DNA from: Nipponacmea schrenckii
Lineage: Eukaryota > Mollusca > Gastropoda > Lottiidae
Reading direction: 5' to 3'
Assembly (NCBI GenBank): GCA_030562195.1
Contig: JAUJPP010000011.1
Location: 6,944,001 to 7,008,000 of the forward strand
Length of the DNA: 64,000 nt
Of the stretch, positions 10,531-22,067 are shown piece after piece (position 1 is the stretch's first letter; every line of letters starts with the position of its first letter). Below the pieces are notes generated by a model. It was not told the DNA's origin and ran no database searches. It saw only the letters and a program-made list of their open reading frames with translations. Position numbers and translations under genes: made by a program.

Positions 10531-10780
10531 TATGCTTATTGACATAGAATCAGAGTTTCAGCAATACGCGAGTTGAATCCCAGATGGTCAAAAACGAATT
10601 CCTCACTTGTATTAATCTTTCGCTGGTTCAAGTGTTCAGTTGTTAGGTATTAATGCACACCATACGTCCTGTACTCCGAATCTTGAAGCTAAATTTCGAG
10701 GAATCATATAGTCTGATGGTTCATAACTATCTGTTCCATCGGTGAAGTGAGTTCGGTCGCTTATCTTCTTATTGGTACAT
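10531..10780 (-). pseudogene. Decayed duplicate of the last exon of the Sushi gene
   Basis: This stretch aligns along its length, offset by about 250 bp, with 10781-11030, which is the coding exon and the bases just after its stop. Shared blocks on the plus strand include tattgaca-agaa-c, gtttcagcaa, ggtattaatg, tctgatggttcataac and tctgttccatcggtgaa. A lost base (ccgatgga where the intact exon has ccggatgga) shifts the frame, so the Ser-Pro-Asp-Gly-Thr segment is broken. It lies 3' of the stop, in the UTR or flank. Confidence 0.75.
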
Positions 10781-10840
10781 GTATTGACAAGAACCAGGTT
10801 TCAGCAAACCAGAGCTGAATCAGTGGGTCAGAAAACGTCG

Positions 10841-11066
10841 CTATTTATTATCTTTCCTGCTCTTCGGTTCAGGAGGTATTAATGGACCATACGCCTGACT
10901 CCAATCTTGTAAGCTATTTTCCATATCTATGTCTGATGGATCGATAACGTAATGTGTTCCATCCGGTGACGTGAGTTCCGCGTCGCCATCTTCTTCTGGT
11001 ACTGGTATTAATCGTCTCTGTGGCTCCATGGGTAGAAATCTTCTTGGCGGTAACTGGCCATATTGC
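10841..11066 (-). CDS. Sushi-domain membrane protein, last exon (cytoplasmic tail)
   Basis: On the minus strand the exon follows gttattctag, starts with one base that completes a Met codon, and encodes 74 residues to a TAG. It begins QYGQLPPRRFLPMEPQRRL, then has the acidic IPVPEEDGDAELTSPDG, THYVIDPSDIDMENSLQDW and ends PPEPKSRKDNK. The tail is rich in Pro and Asp, with a Tyr in an acidic setting, but shows no domain I know. Phase agrees exactly with the exon at 14350-14490. The degenerate duplicate lies directly 3'. Confidence 0.75.
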
Positions 11067-12944
11067 CTAGAATAACAGAACAACATCAATATTGTTAATA
11101 ATAGTTCACAAATACGTAACTTCCGGTTTAATTACCGTTGGTTTCAGTTATTGAAATTAGAAGAATGTGATTAAGATTTCGATTTTCATGGATTCGAAGG
11201 GAAGCAGAACATCCTGTGCACTTACTTAGAATATATAACTAGCGTACCCATGACTCTTCTGTAAAATCATAGGTCACTAGTTGATATTGTTTAATTATAA
11301 TAGTGTTCAATTTTATCTTTGCAATAAGTGAGACAACAGACGCATTAACATTTAACAATTGTATCGGTTCGTGGTTTAAAGTATTCCACATTTTGAAACT
11401 CACTCCTTGTAACCACAGAACGGCTTGACGCCTGTCAAGAGACTAAGCTATATGTGATTTAGTAGGATATATAACACTGTAGGAGGCAGAATAATAACTG
11501 TCTATGAAATAGTAATCTCTTGTAGTACGATTTACGGATAACGTCAGACCTAATTCTTTATTTTTATAACAGATCACGCTTCTGTCTCCAGCTTCAATCG
11601 GTAGAGAGAAAATCTAAACCAACCAAACGCAACCAACTACCAAATATCAGTACTGAACCACTCATAAAACAATAGGCTACGTTTCTGAATAATCCCAATA
11701 CTTTGGCGTCATCGAATATTACTTCGTATTCGGTCCGCTGTATCAATATGAAATATAGTAATCTATAAAAGTAGTAATAGCCATTATGTGGCAGTGTACT
11801 TCCGGTTGTACGATTGGTGTGGTTAGACGTTTTGGTTTTATCCAAGCCCGTCAGAAGTTTTGTCAAAAGTAACTAGTAATTATCATTGACTTGTCACATA
11901 TATATTAGAGTTATCTAATTAACAATCTAGCTGTCTCGCTTGTCTCGGCTAGAATATTCCCGTCTTCACATTTAATCATTGACGTCTAGGTCAATTCAAT
12001 ACAGATAACTATCATTTCAGGCTCGAGTGATTCTTTACCTGACAAGATCAGGAACGTTTATGCAGTTTACAATGGTCTAAAATGACTCGACCATTCCTAT
12101 ACATACAAATAACTATCATTTTAGGCACATGTACAAGGAAGAATCATGTCCTAATTTTCATTCCCATTATGTTTTTTAAAAGCCACACAGTTTACAGATG
12201 GACATTTTTAAGGTCCAGCAATTTTCAAGATACTTCCTAAACTTTATTTTATATCTATCTGTGAATTAATGAATTGAATTATGAATTAAACGTGTTTACT
12301 ACTCCGCTCCAGATTTGTTAATGAATGTGAACAATATCATGACCTGCAGGGAGGGTAATTACTCAATTCAGTGGAAACCTGACTGCTTATTTTCATTTGA
12401 ACTCATACTACAAACATGGCATTATAAAGGTTGATAAAAAACACAATATGGAAAATATTTCTGTGGATCTTCTTTACATTAGATTTTTTTGAGATAGATA
12501 AGTAAATAATTTGCTGTAAAAGACAGTGATTTCATTCCTAAGAAACATACATAAATTTGCCTCAGGCTTTTTGTCAGATTTTCAAAGAAACCTGCACATA
12601 AATTCTAGTTTCCATCAGTATCATTCGCTGCTGATTATTTTTCAAACTAGAATAAATAACATAATGATAGGTTTGAAAACTCTATTAAGAAATTTGCCTG
12701 CAGGAGGATTGTAGATTCCTAATTCGTTCAGTTAGATTAAGATATGAAATACGGTTTATGAGGTTTGAATCTCGAATAATATTGAAATAATCATGAATAT
12801 TCCTCGCCAGCGCCTTCTATTACAGATTGTTTGTAATATAGCTTCTGGTAACAAACCGCTTATTCTTTCGTCGGTCCTATTCTTTCAGAAATATTCGAGG
12901 TTAAAATGATCGATAGTATTTAAGTTAATTAAAGTGCACATCCG

Positions 12945-13070
12945 GAAATAAATGAATGGTGTTCAACATCCTACTCTATTGCACCTTAAGCGCAAATGAA
13001 ACGCTTCGCTGCGAGCATACTGAAGTGTGGTGTTAGAGCGCTATATAAATATTATTTATTATTATTATTA
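12945..13070. mobile_element. SINE fragments, including an 'agcgctatataaat' (ATT)n tail
   Basis: A minus-strand 3' fragment of the main SINE (aatgaatggtgttcaacatc ctactc) is joined to a plus-strand tail, agagcgctatataaat followed by ATT repeats. That tail is common at the 3' ends of SINEs and LINEs in marine invertebrates. This looks like one element inserted in another. Confidence 0.6.
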
Positions 13071-13717
13071 ATTAAGACGTGGTATTAGCAAGATAATTAA
13101 TCATAATTAACTGAACAGCAGCGAGGGACAACTAGTTCATCATATCCAAAACGTCCAAATTTTGTTTTAATTTTAGTAGAAAAAACTGTCTAAGAATTTA
13201 ACAATTTGGGTGAAAATGGTTGTAAAATAATATATAAATGAAATTACGAAAGCACAGAACGAACAGGAAATTCAGTACCATTAACTATAGGTATGTGCAA
13301 AAATAGAGGTGTCGAGCAGGCTTTAAAAATAATCATCTTACGACATAGTATGTTCAAAAGCTTTCACATATTTTTAATTTTTTTTTTTGCCAATAAGATA
13401 ATTAAAAAGCGCACATCATTGAACCAAAATTAATGGAAAAAAACTCAATGGAGCTTAGTGAAGGACAATTTGCTAATCAATCTTTGTAGGCTCTAATGAG
13501 AAAATAATCCACAATTTTAATCAAAATCCTACACATACTACGCAATCAGTTAGATACACGTTTTAGATTAAGGCATTTCTGTGTTTCAATTAATGTTTCG
13601 TTTCTGATTAAACTACCCCGTGTTTATTATTACAGAAACCAATTTGGAAAGAAGGTGAAGGTGAAGGTAAACTTTAATCCACATTATTAATCCTCAAAAG
13701 AATTGTTTAATCAGTGA

Positions 13718-13910
13718 AAAATGAAATGAAATGAATGGCGTTTAACGTCCTACTTTTCTGCACCCTATGGGCTAATGAAGACGGGCAACGCCCATAGTGT
13801 GGTGTGAGGGGAATTTTGCCAGGACAGTGGCATTAGTCTGCTCTTTTTCGATTTCCACTGTCGAAGGCTGTTTAACGTGCACAGCCTGCACACAGGGCCT
13901 CGGTTGATTA
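13718..13910 (-). mobile_element. SINE copy, 5'-truncated
   Basis: It reads on the plus strand as aatgaatggcgtttaacgtc ... gggctaatgaagacgggcaa ... ctgtttaacgtgcacagcct. This is the reverse complement of the body and tail of the copy at 46456-46790; the tRNA-like head is missing. Confidence 0.8.
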
Positions 13911-14349
13911 ATCAGTGAAATAGAAACTAAATTAAGTTTGATAATCCTCATGTCATTTCTGCCTTTCAATTAATGTTTCGGATTATTCTATTTCTTGCTT
14001 TACGTTACAGATTCCGAGTTGGAAAGGTAGGCGTAGGTTATATATTTCTAAAACACGAATTTTTACAATTTACATGATTATAACAAGCAAATGAATTAAA
14101 TCATTTAAATAGAAATTCAAACATTTATATTGATATTGACGATTTCTCGATGAAAGGTTTTTTGAATTATTGCCCTTGAATGAGTACAAACACGGCAAAA
14201 TTGGTTTATGAACAGTGATTACAGTTTTCAACCGATTTAAATTGAATTTGGTATGATCATGTATATTAATGAGATCATGGAATAGGCCGAAATTGCGGTT
14301 CATTTCGGTTCATAATCAAGGATTTGTTAAACCACTAAATAAAACTTAC

Positions 14350-14490
14350 ATGAAATACGCCCTCTGGTCTACCACCCGTGGTTCCAGATTGCCCAGCTCC
14401 GGTTGCACTTCTACAGCATGGCCTGTCAACGGTTTATCCAAGGCACCAAAACTAATTTTAGGTTCCAGTCCTGGAGAGGAATCTTCAACC
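14350..14490 (-). CDS. Sushi-domain membrane protein, cytoplasmic tail exon
   Basis: The minus-strand acceptor is gcttatttcag and the donor is ttcat/gtaagt. It starts with one base and ends with two, which fits the exons on both sides (gg+g gives Gly, at+g gives Met). The product runs VEDSSPGLEPKISFGALDKP, LTGHAVEVQPELGNLEPRV and VDQRAYF. It is polar, proline- and acid-rich and consistent with the part of the tail just after the membrane. I recognise no family. The evidence is phase agreement, good splice sites and composition. Confidence 0.72.
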
Positions 14491-17400
14491 CTGAAATAAG
14501 CAATTTTATATTTGAAAGGGTTGTAAGGAGGTTTTCTTGTTATTTTATGAGCAGCCGGAAAACACATGAATGGTTAATTTTATTTATCTTTGCTATTTTC
14601 TGGCGCCACTATTAAAAGCAAGTTGTTTATTTTTATCTAAAAACGCATCTTAGATGTTATAAGTGTCATGAAGGAAGATGTGAAAGCAGTGAGCAGACTC
14701 TTTGAAGCATTGCCAGTGGCATCATAATGTGTTTTACCTTATAGCGTATTTTAAACCCACCACGCATTAAAGTGTTAATCAATTGACAGAACTTTACTAG
14801 AGAAGAGAAGAGAGTGGACGAGATACGTTTGGTCTTTGGTGTGATGTCCGTATATCGAAATAGTAGAAATAGGGTAGATTTTAGTACATGGGATACGGGT
14901 CCGAACACGTTTCTATATATTTTTACAGTATCATTAATCCCGGACCAGACACTGTATTTCGACTAATCCAAAACCTGATGTCTTTATCACTCTGTCATTG
15001 TATATCGAGAGGCTTCAGTGACAAATTCAATTTTATTCTATTCCTCTTTGAAATCAATTTACATTTAAACGAAGACATGGTGTCAGTGCTGCTAATTATA
15101 TTATCATTCTATTAAATATTTCCTTCAAGGCTCTTCATGTTCGTTTAAATTAAATAGAAATTGAAATAGAATTTGCGATGTTGATGATAGGTCAATATCA
15201 GATGGTAGTAATGCAGGAAACTTTTAGGTCAAGGTACCCGAGTCTCTGAGAGGTTCGTGGTAATTTATACTCTTTAGTTTGGTCAAACTACCAAAGGTTC
15301 TGAAAGTTTCATGGTAATTTTTCTCTGTAGTTATGCTACTCATTCCAATGGTACTTTATCTGTCTACGTGGAAGTCGTTTATGAGCTAAAATTGAACATT
15401 AATTGAACAAGGCAATAACTCACATCCACAATTTTTCAGATTCGTTTGATATTGTCAGGGCTTTCCTTGGGTGATAATAAACACTTTCGCCAAGTTTCGT
15501 TAAAATCCATCAAGAATATTATTGTGGCTTCTAGAGTTCTTCAATCAAGGGCAATAACTTACATAAACTATTTTGGATTCTTTTGATTTTGTCAAGGTTT
15601 AACCTTTGATAATCATTCCACCAAGTCTGGTTTCAATATACCCATAATCCTGTATTCTACTTGATGACCGAACATCGTTAAATAACCAAACAATAATAAA
15701 TCATATTTATATGTCTAAATACTTTTTCACGTTTAATTGAATTGTTTTGAAACGTATCGTGTCTCATAGAACAATAATGGTCGGAAAAATCATTACAACT
15801 TGTACGTTTAAGTGATATTTTACTGTGATGTATTCTTATGTTATTTGCAACACTTAGTAATCAACTAAATTATTATTATTATTATTTTACGACTAGTATA
15901 AACATCACACAATTGTAATTAAACGTGCAACTTGATCCGAATCTCCAATTATTGGCATCATTAGAGGCCATTGTTCTCATTTGCTGTAAAAAGTTTCCTG
16001 CGGGTCTTTCAAACGTTTCAATAAGAAGATGGCATACATTAAACGTACACAGGAAATCCTCTCAGAACTGCGGAGACAAAAAAAATAGTTGAATTCAGTG
16101 AACAGGATGTAATATTCCACAGAACTGTAATACTCTTAAGAATAAAGAACCACATCAATGAAATATAAAAACCGAACAATTTTCTTGCAGAATACTTACA
16201 TAGGCTGTTCATTGACATTTCAACGTTTTTGTTATTTAATATATACGTGACGTTTCATACAAAGATTCAAAAGGATTTTGACACTACGAGATATCTTGAC
16301 TTCATACTGGTATTCATATAAAAGAAAATTATTCATGACCGCGGACGTCTTTTTATCTGAAAAAGGCCATGGTTCGTTCTTTTTGGGTTTGAGATAAGTT
16401 TTGAATATACGTAAATAGTCTTCAGAAGTACTAGAATATAGAACCAGAAAAAAAAACACTTTCTATAATATCTCTATGGAGGTCCTTGCTAGGCAACCAC
16501 TTGTATATCTTAAAAATGAACCGGATAGCTAAGATTAAACTCTTTTCCAGCTTTTAAGGTCTGCGAGAAGATAAAAAAAATAATGACGATAATAATAATA
16601 ATAATTATAATAATAATGATAATAAAATAATAATAATAATATAAATAAGACGAAGTTTATTAGGTAATGATCAAGCTATAAAATTATTAAATCAACTGAT
16701 TTTACCGTCTTCGGTGTTCTTCGGTTAACGAAATTCAGTTAGCGATTTGTCGAGTTAATCCAGGCTTTCATCCATCCATTACTTTTCTAGTGAGGCATAG
16801 AAAGAAGACTGATACATTGACAACAATGTTCAAAATGATGAATGTCCATAATCGGCTTCAAACTTCTCCATAGAGATTAAGGAAACAAAAAGAAACTGAG
16901 CCTATAATAGCAATGTGTTTCAGTATGTCCCTTATTTAAATGTTTTATCGTAAGTAAAGGCTAAATAAAACTTTTCAAATATGAAAAAGATAGATTGACA
17001 AACAAGTTATGGAGTGAAAACGCTTAGTCAAACACGATATTTTGGAGAGAAATATCCGACCACAAGCCAAATTTGAACTGACGGACGGGCGACAGGGCGA
17101 TTACAATTAACGCAAAAACAATTTATGGGTATATACCATTTCAAGGCCTTTGGTAGATGTTTTGACTTTTAAAAGATACGTTTTCCTACAACTGTAAAAG
17201 ATTATTCCAATACGTCATTGACTCCCAGCCTAGGATACTTATACCCCTGGGGTACCTGACCAGCCGCTGGTACAATTCCCTTGTTGTTGTATGATAACGT
17301 AATTGATCAACTGTCTCCAAATACCATGGCATTTACGTCCAGGTTACACAACTAATAGGCTGATAACCGAAATGAATTAAAGTAGTAACTTCCTCCTTTC

Positions 17401-18860
17401 ATATTGACCCGCCTGCCTGGTTTTAAATAGAATTCTCGGTTGTCACAGGGCGACCTTGAATATCCTATCAGTAATACGTCTTTATTCCAAACCAGCTGTA
17501 AATTGGTTTTTTAAATAGATCAAATAAACTCAATATTAAAGTTAACCCAGTTGTAAATGGTGCTGTATTCGTTACCCCTGAGAAATATGGAAAATACGAA
17601 TTCCGATATGGTAGTTTTCATTCGCTACTCCATTATTTATTAAGTCGGTATTTTCTATTGGTGAACTCGGGTATCTCAAATTACTTAAACAAGGTGACAC
17701 CCGAATTAGGAAAGGTTGACGTTTTGATATTTTTGTATTTAGATGTGTTTTCTCGTTGTGCATAGGTTGGACTACCAGATTTGTATGACTTTACAAGCAA
17801 TTATTAATTTGCTACAATAACAAGAAATACATCGTACATAACATCAGAATGCTAGCTTAGTCAAGTGTAACCCTACTTTCGCTTTCATGGTCTTTTCTCT
17901 ATAGTAATTATTTTAATGATTTTTCAACCTCTATGTAAGGTAAATCAAGAATGAAGGGTCTATGCCAATAATATCAGTTTATTCGAAAATATTTATTCAT
18001 TCAAGTACCGAAATAAGGTAAAAACCATCATCAAAAGCAAAACAAATACTTTCACAATGGCAGCCATGTTGAATTTCCCAGTTGTACGCCCGAACGCGAT
18101 TTACCTCGTGTTTACCGCTTCCATGTGGGAAACACCATATACCCCAGCGGACATAAGTATAGCACCGGTTCTGCGGAAGTAATCTTTCTCTATTTTTTCC
18201 AGACAGTCAAACTGTACATTCGGATAATTGGATAAAAAATGCCAAGAGGTTTGATCAAGGACCAGCTGGTAACTTCTATATATATATATAACCTTATTTA
18301 TTCTTCCTTACGCCAGTAACTTCCTTCTAAGATCTAAATGTAATCTGAGCGAATTGGTCTGAAATGACATGGAAATCGTTCGGCTTCTTAAATTACTATT
18401 AGAAATAAAAGCCATTAATTTCTCTATTCTAGTTACTTGTAGAAATATATCGAGGTCTCGTACTTCTTTAATGATATTATCATGAAAAGCTACTGTAAAG
18501 AATAATAGTTTTAATGTAAGTCAAAAGAAGATTTTAGAATTAAAGCTCACTTCACGTCTCGGAGGAAATAGACGTAAAAATGTCTATTAAATGACTTCAA
18601 AGATCTAAAAGAATATATTCAACCGCAATAATTACAGAATTATCTTACATATGAGTAATTAGAATTTAGTGTGGCTGTCTTCTTAGAAAATATTTATCAT
18701 TAATACCGCTTGGAATGTTTTAACAATACATGTATTTGAGTTAAATTGACTGATTCTAATTGGCCTATTGGCTTACAGAATCCTAACGGTAACACGAAAA
18801 AAACAAAGTCTGAACTATGATATCACTAGTGACCTCAAAACGTGACAAATGATAAGAATC
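14491..18860 (-). other. Intron of the Sushi gene, part 1
   Basis: No exon seen. It holds two degenerate tandem copies (about 133 bp apart) of an 'aagggcaataact' dispersed repeat at about 15410-15640, an ATT run at 15870, an (ATA/AAT)n tract at 16586-16645, and a reverse fragment of the 'ccagctggtc' repeat at about 18236-18275. Confidence 0.6.
16586..16650. repeat. AAT-type microsatellite, imperfect
   Basis: Runs of aataataataataataatta and similar triplets with interruptions. Confidence 0.9.
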
Positions 18861-19060
18861 GGTGCTAAAAAAGATGCGGATTGCAGAGATATATAGTCAG
18901 CCGAGCTCTTAAAAAAAGATTCGGATTGCAGAGATATATCTTTAGCCGAGCTCTTAAAAAAAGATTCGGATAACAGAGATATAGTATCTTCAGCCGAGCT
19001 CCTAAAAAAGATTCGGATGGCAGAGATATATCTTCAGCCGAGCTCTTAAAGCACGCGAGT
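18860..19060. repeat. About 45-bp tandem repeat, 4 copies
   Basis: Units contain aaaaagattcggattgcaga followed by gatatatcttcagccgagct. Located in the Sushi-gene intron. Confidence 0.9.
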
Positions 19061-19399
19061 GTCACATTAACGTAATACATACAGCAAACAAAACATAAAG
19101 ACGTCTTAATATGTCTGTGAAGCCATGACGCATATAACAGATTCCAGACCAAATTATCTGTCTCAAGGGAAGTAATCCCTGCTAAAACAATTTAAATATG
19201 TTTAAGATGAAAATAGGTCACCACAATTCTGAGATTTATAATCTAATTTGTCAGACAATTTCTGTTCAACAGTAAATAGTTCATCGACAATTAACTGATG
19301 TTTTTATTGTTTGGATACACTATAAGATTTTCTCATGTACATTATTACATTTAATTAACGCTTAGTTGAGCTTCATCTCCAACAGTTGGAAATCACAGA

Positions 19400-19460
19400 A
19401 GTATTCCAATGCCGCTGTACGACAGTAGAACGTAAAACATTCGTATTTCATTACATCTCC
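19400..19460 (+). mobile_element. SINE 3' fragment
   Basis: aatgccgctgtacgacagta followed by gaacgtaaaacattcgtatt resembles the end of the main SINE. Short and diverged. Confidence 0.4.
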
Positions 19461-19785
19461 GTGCTGCAGAAAAAAAAATTGAAGCTCCTAAATTGGCCAA
19501 TTAAATCTGCCAAGTTTGAGTTTGTTTGAAGAATAGAAAAGGTTGGGTGGATTCAGTACTAAATCAATATGTGCTGTTTAAAGAATTTTGCCAATATTTT
19601 TATATGAACAATATTAGGTCGAGTTACCCCAGTACATTCTCAGACAATCGGCATTAATCGAACGACAGCAACTAAATATTTAATTCTCCCTTTTAACATA
19701 CCGGTATCACGGTTTAGATTAATGATATTAAAGTACTAAAACACATTGTACAGCGTCTGGTCTATTGTATCTATACGGAAAAGGA

Positions 19786-20907
19786 CACAAGTGACCGATA
19801 GTGTTTAAGACTGGTTATATATTTAGTCACAAGGCTATAGGGAAAGATTAGGGAGACAAACCTACGTTACTAAGTGACCGATAGTGTTCAAGACTGATTA
19901 TATATTTAGTCACAAGGTTATAAACAGATTAGGGAGACAAACCTACGTTACTAAGTGACCGATAGTGTTCAAAGACTGACTATAGATTCAGACACAAGGT
20001 TTTAGGAAAGATTAGGGAGACAAACCTACGTTACTAAGTGACCGATAGTGTTCAAAGACTGGTATATATTTAGTCAAAGGTTATAAAGGCAACAATTGGG
20101 GGACAAACCTACGTTACTAAGTGACCGATAGTGTTCAAGACTGATTATATATTTAGTCACAAGGTTATAAACAGATTAAGGAGACAAACCTACGTTACTA
20201 AGTGACCGATAGTGTTCAAAAACTGGACTATAGTAGGTTATAAACAATTGGAGACAAACCTACGTTACTAAGTGACCGATAGTGTTCAAGACTGACTATA
20301 GAGGTTATAAACAGATTAGGGAGACAAACCTACGTTACTAAGTGACCGATAGTGTTCAAAGACTGACTATAGAGGTTATCAAACAGATTAGGGAGACAAA
20401 CCTACGTTACTAAGTGACCGATAGTGTTAAGACTGTTATATCTTTAGTCACAAGGTTATAAAGGCAACTAAGGGAGACAAACCTACGTTACTAATTGACC
20501 GATAGTGTTTAAGACTGATTATATATTTAGTCACAAGGTTATAAAGGCAACTAATGGAGACAAACCTACGTTACTAAGTGACCGATAGTGTTCAAAGACT
20601 GACTATAGATTCATACAAAAGGTTATAAAACAGATTAGGGAGACAAACCTACGTTACTAAGTGACCGATAGTGTTCAAAGACTGACTATAGATTTAGTCA
20701 CAAGGTTATAGGGACAGATTAGGGAGACAAACCTACGTTACTAAGTGACCGAAAGTGTTCAAAGACTGACTATAGATTCAGACACAAGGTTATCAACAGA
20801 TTAGGGAGACAAACCAACGTTACTAAGTGACCGATAGTGTTCAAAACTGATTATAGATTCACCTAAGGTTATGAACACAATTTAGGGAGAGAACCAACGT
20901 AACTAAT
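19786..20907. repeat. 81-bp tandem repeat, about 14 copies, ending 28 bp from a splice donor
   Basis: The unit has aagtgaccgatagtgttcaa, gactgattatatatttagtc, acaaggttataaacagatta and gggagacaaacctacgttac. Several copies carry internal deletions (about 70 bp). In the gene's sense it starts only about 28 bases into the intron after the transmembrane exon. Confidence 0.95.
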
Positions 20908-20935
20908 GATAATTATAAAGGAAATGAAGACTTAC

Positions 20936-21044
20936 CCTTGTTTTCGTCGTCGGTAAACCAAAATCACTATGACTAACACAATGGTGGCCAACAGTAGAGC
21001 ACATAGTACCAGGGTTATAACTATTATTAGGAATGGTAAACCCC
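20936..21044 (-). CDS. Sushi-domain membrane protein, transmembrane exon
   Basis: Minus-strand acceptor cttactttcag, donor caagg/gtaagt; two bases in, two bases out. The product starts GLPFLIIVITLVLCALLLAT and goes on IVLVIVILVYRRRKQ. This is one hydrophobic helix of about 27 residues followed by Arg-Arg-Arg-Lys, a classic stop-transfer. Together with the Sushi exon before it and the acidic tail after it, this gives a type I single-pass surface protein. Confidence 0.85.
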
Positions 21045-21854
21045 CTGAAAGTAAGAGAACATACATTTCTTCTGCTTTACCAACACGTCTATTCAATACT
21101 GACATTCTGTTGAACTGATTGGTACCAGGTCTTGTTTGAGGCTCCCCTTAGGCTTTATCATGTATCTTATTTTCAACACATCTTATGTTCTATTTCTATT
21201 TGCTTCCTCCAGCCATGTCAATGTTTTTACTAATCTAAACGAAATGACGGTTGGATTTCAATTATTACGTCTTGTTTATCTCATTAAAACACAAAATTGG
21301 AAGCAAGTGCACTTCCTTTATGTTGCAATAACAAAGTCATAGGGCATGTAACAATATGTCTGAAATGAATTCTAAATGAGTTTTTATCGCTAAGAAAATC
21401 CAATACGTCAGGTGCGTTACTCTTGAAAATCTTACCTTAAAATGATTTTCAGTGATCACATCATCTGAATGATCAATGATTAATCATTTTATTTTATTTT
21501 CGTAAATAAGGTCCCAAGCAAATGAATAATTGAAGTTTGTGACGGACTCTGTGATAGATTATTATGAACTTGTTTTTTATCAAAGAGTCAACGGAAACAA
21601 AAGTACTATACATGATGATAATTTGAACTGATATTACATGAAAAAGTGACAGTTAGTAAGGTAGAACATGTATAACTGACTTTGAAACGAGTGTAAAGTT
21701 TTTATTTTTGTTGAGTATATTAAAATGAAGGTTTTCTCTTATTTGAGGACTTATTACACCTAAATATCGCTGAAGGATAAAAATCCTATTTTAATATACG
21801 ATTGCCTATTTAAGAAGCCTTTAAAGATTCTGAAGTATGTGTTCAAAAACAAAC

Positions 21855-22067
21855 CTTGCGCAATGGCGGCCGCCTCGGCATTTGAAATACATTTATTATC
21901 TTCTCCGACCCAATCACCATTGTCTTTACAAATCTTCTGTGTATTGACGTCACTTCCTATCAACGTATACCCTTCATTACAGGTCAGTGTGGCTAAACTG
22001 CCCGGATGAAAACCCTCGATCTTCCAGATGCCATTTTGGACAGGATCGAGAACTTGACAAGTGCCAG
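21855..22067 (-). CDS. Sushi (CCP) domain exon of a single-pass membrane protein
   Basis: Minus-strand acceptor tatgtttcag, donor gcaag/gtttgt; starts with two bases, ends with one (g+gg gives Gly with the next exon). The product has GTCQVLDPVQNGIWKIEG, FHPGSLATLTCNEGYTLIGS and ICKDNGDWVGEDNKCI, then an alanine-rich linker NAEAAAIAQ. The four cysteines, the G-Y after the second Cys, and the W before the last Cys are the complete Sushi pattern in about 58 residues. Such domains mediate binding in complement regulators, adhesion proteins and receptors. Exons for the signal peptide and any further domains were not found. Confidence 0.88.

Larger units (their letters stand above)
11067..14349 (-). 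other. Intron of the Sushi gene
   Basis: AT-rich. It contains SINE fragments (about 12950-13065 and 13718-13910) and no further exon I could support. Short frames near 11594-11866 and 12526-12714 lack splice or family support. Confidence 0.6.
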
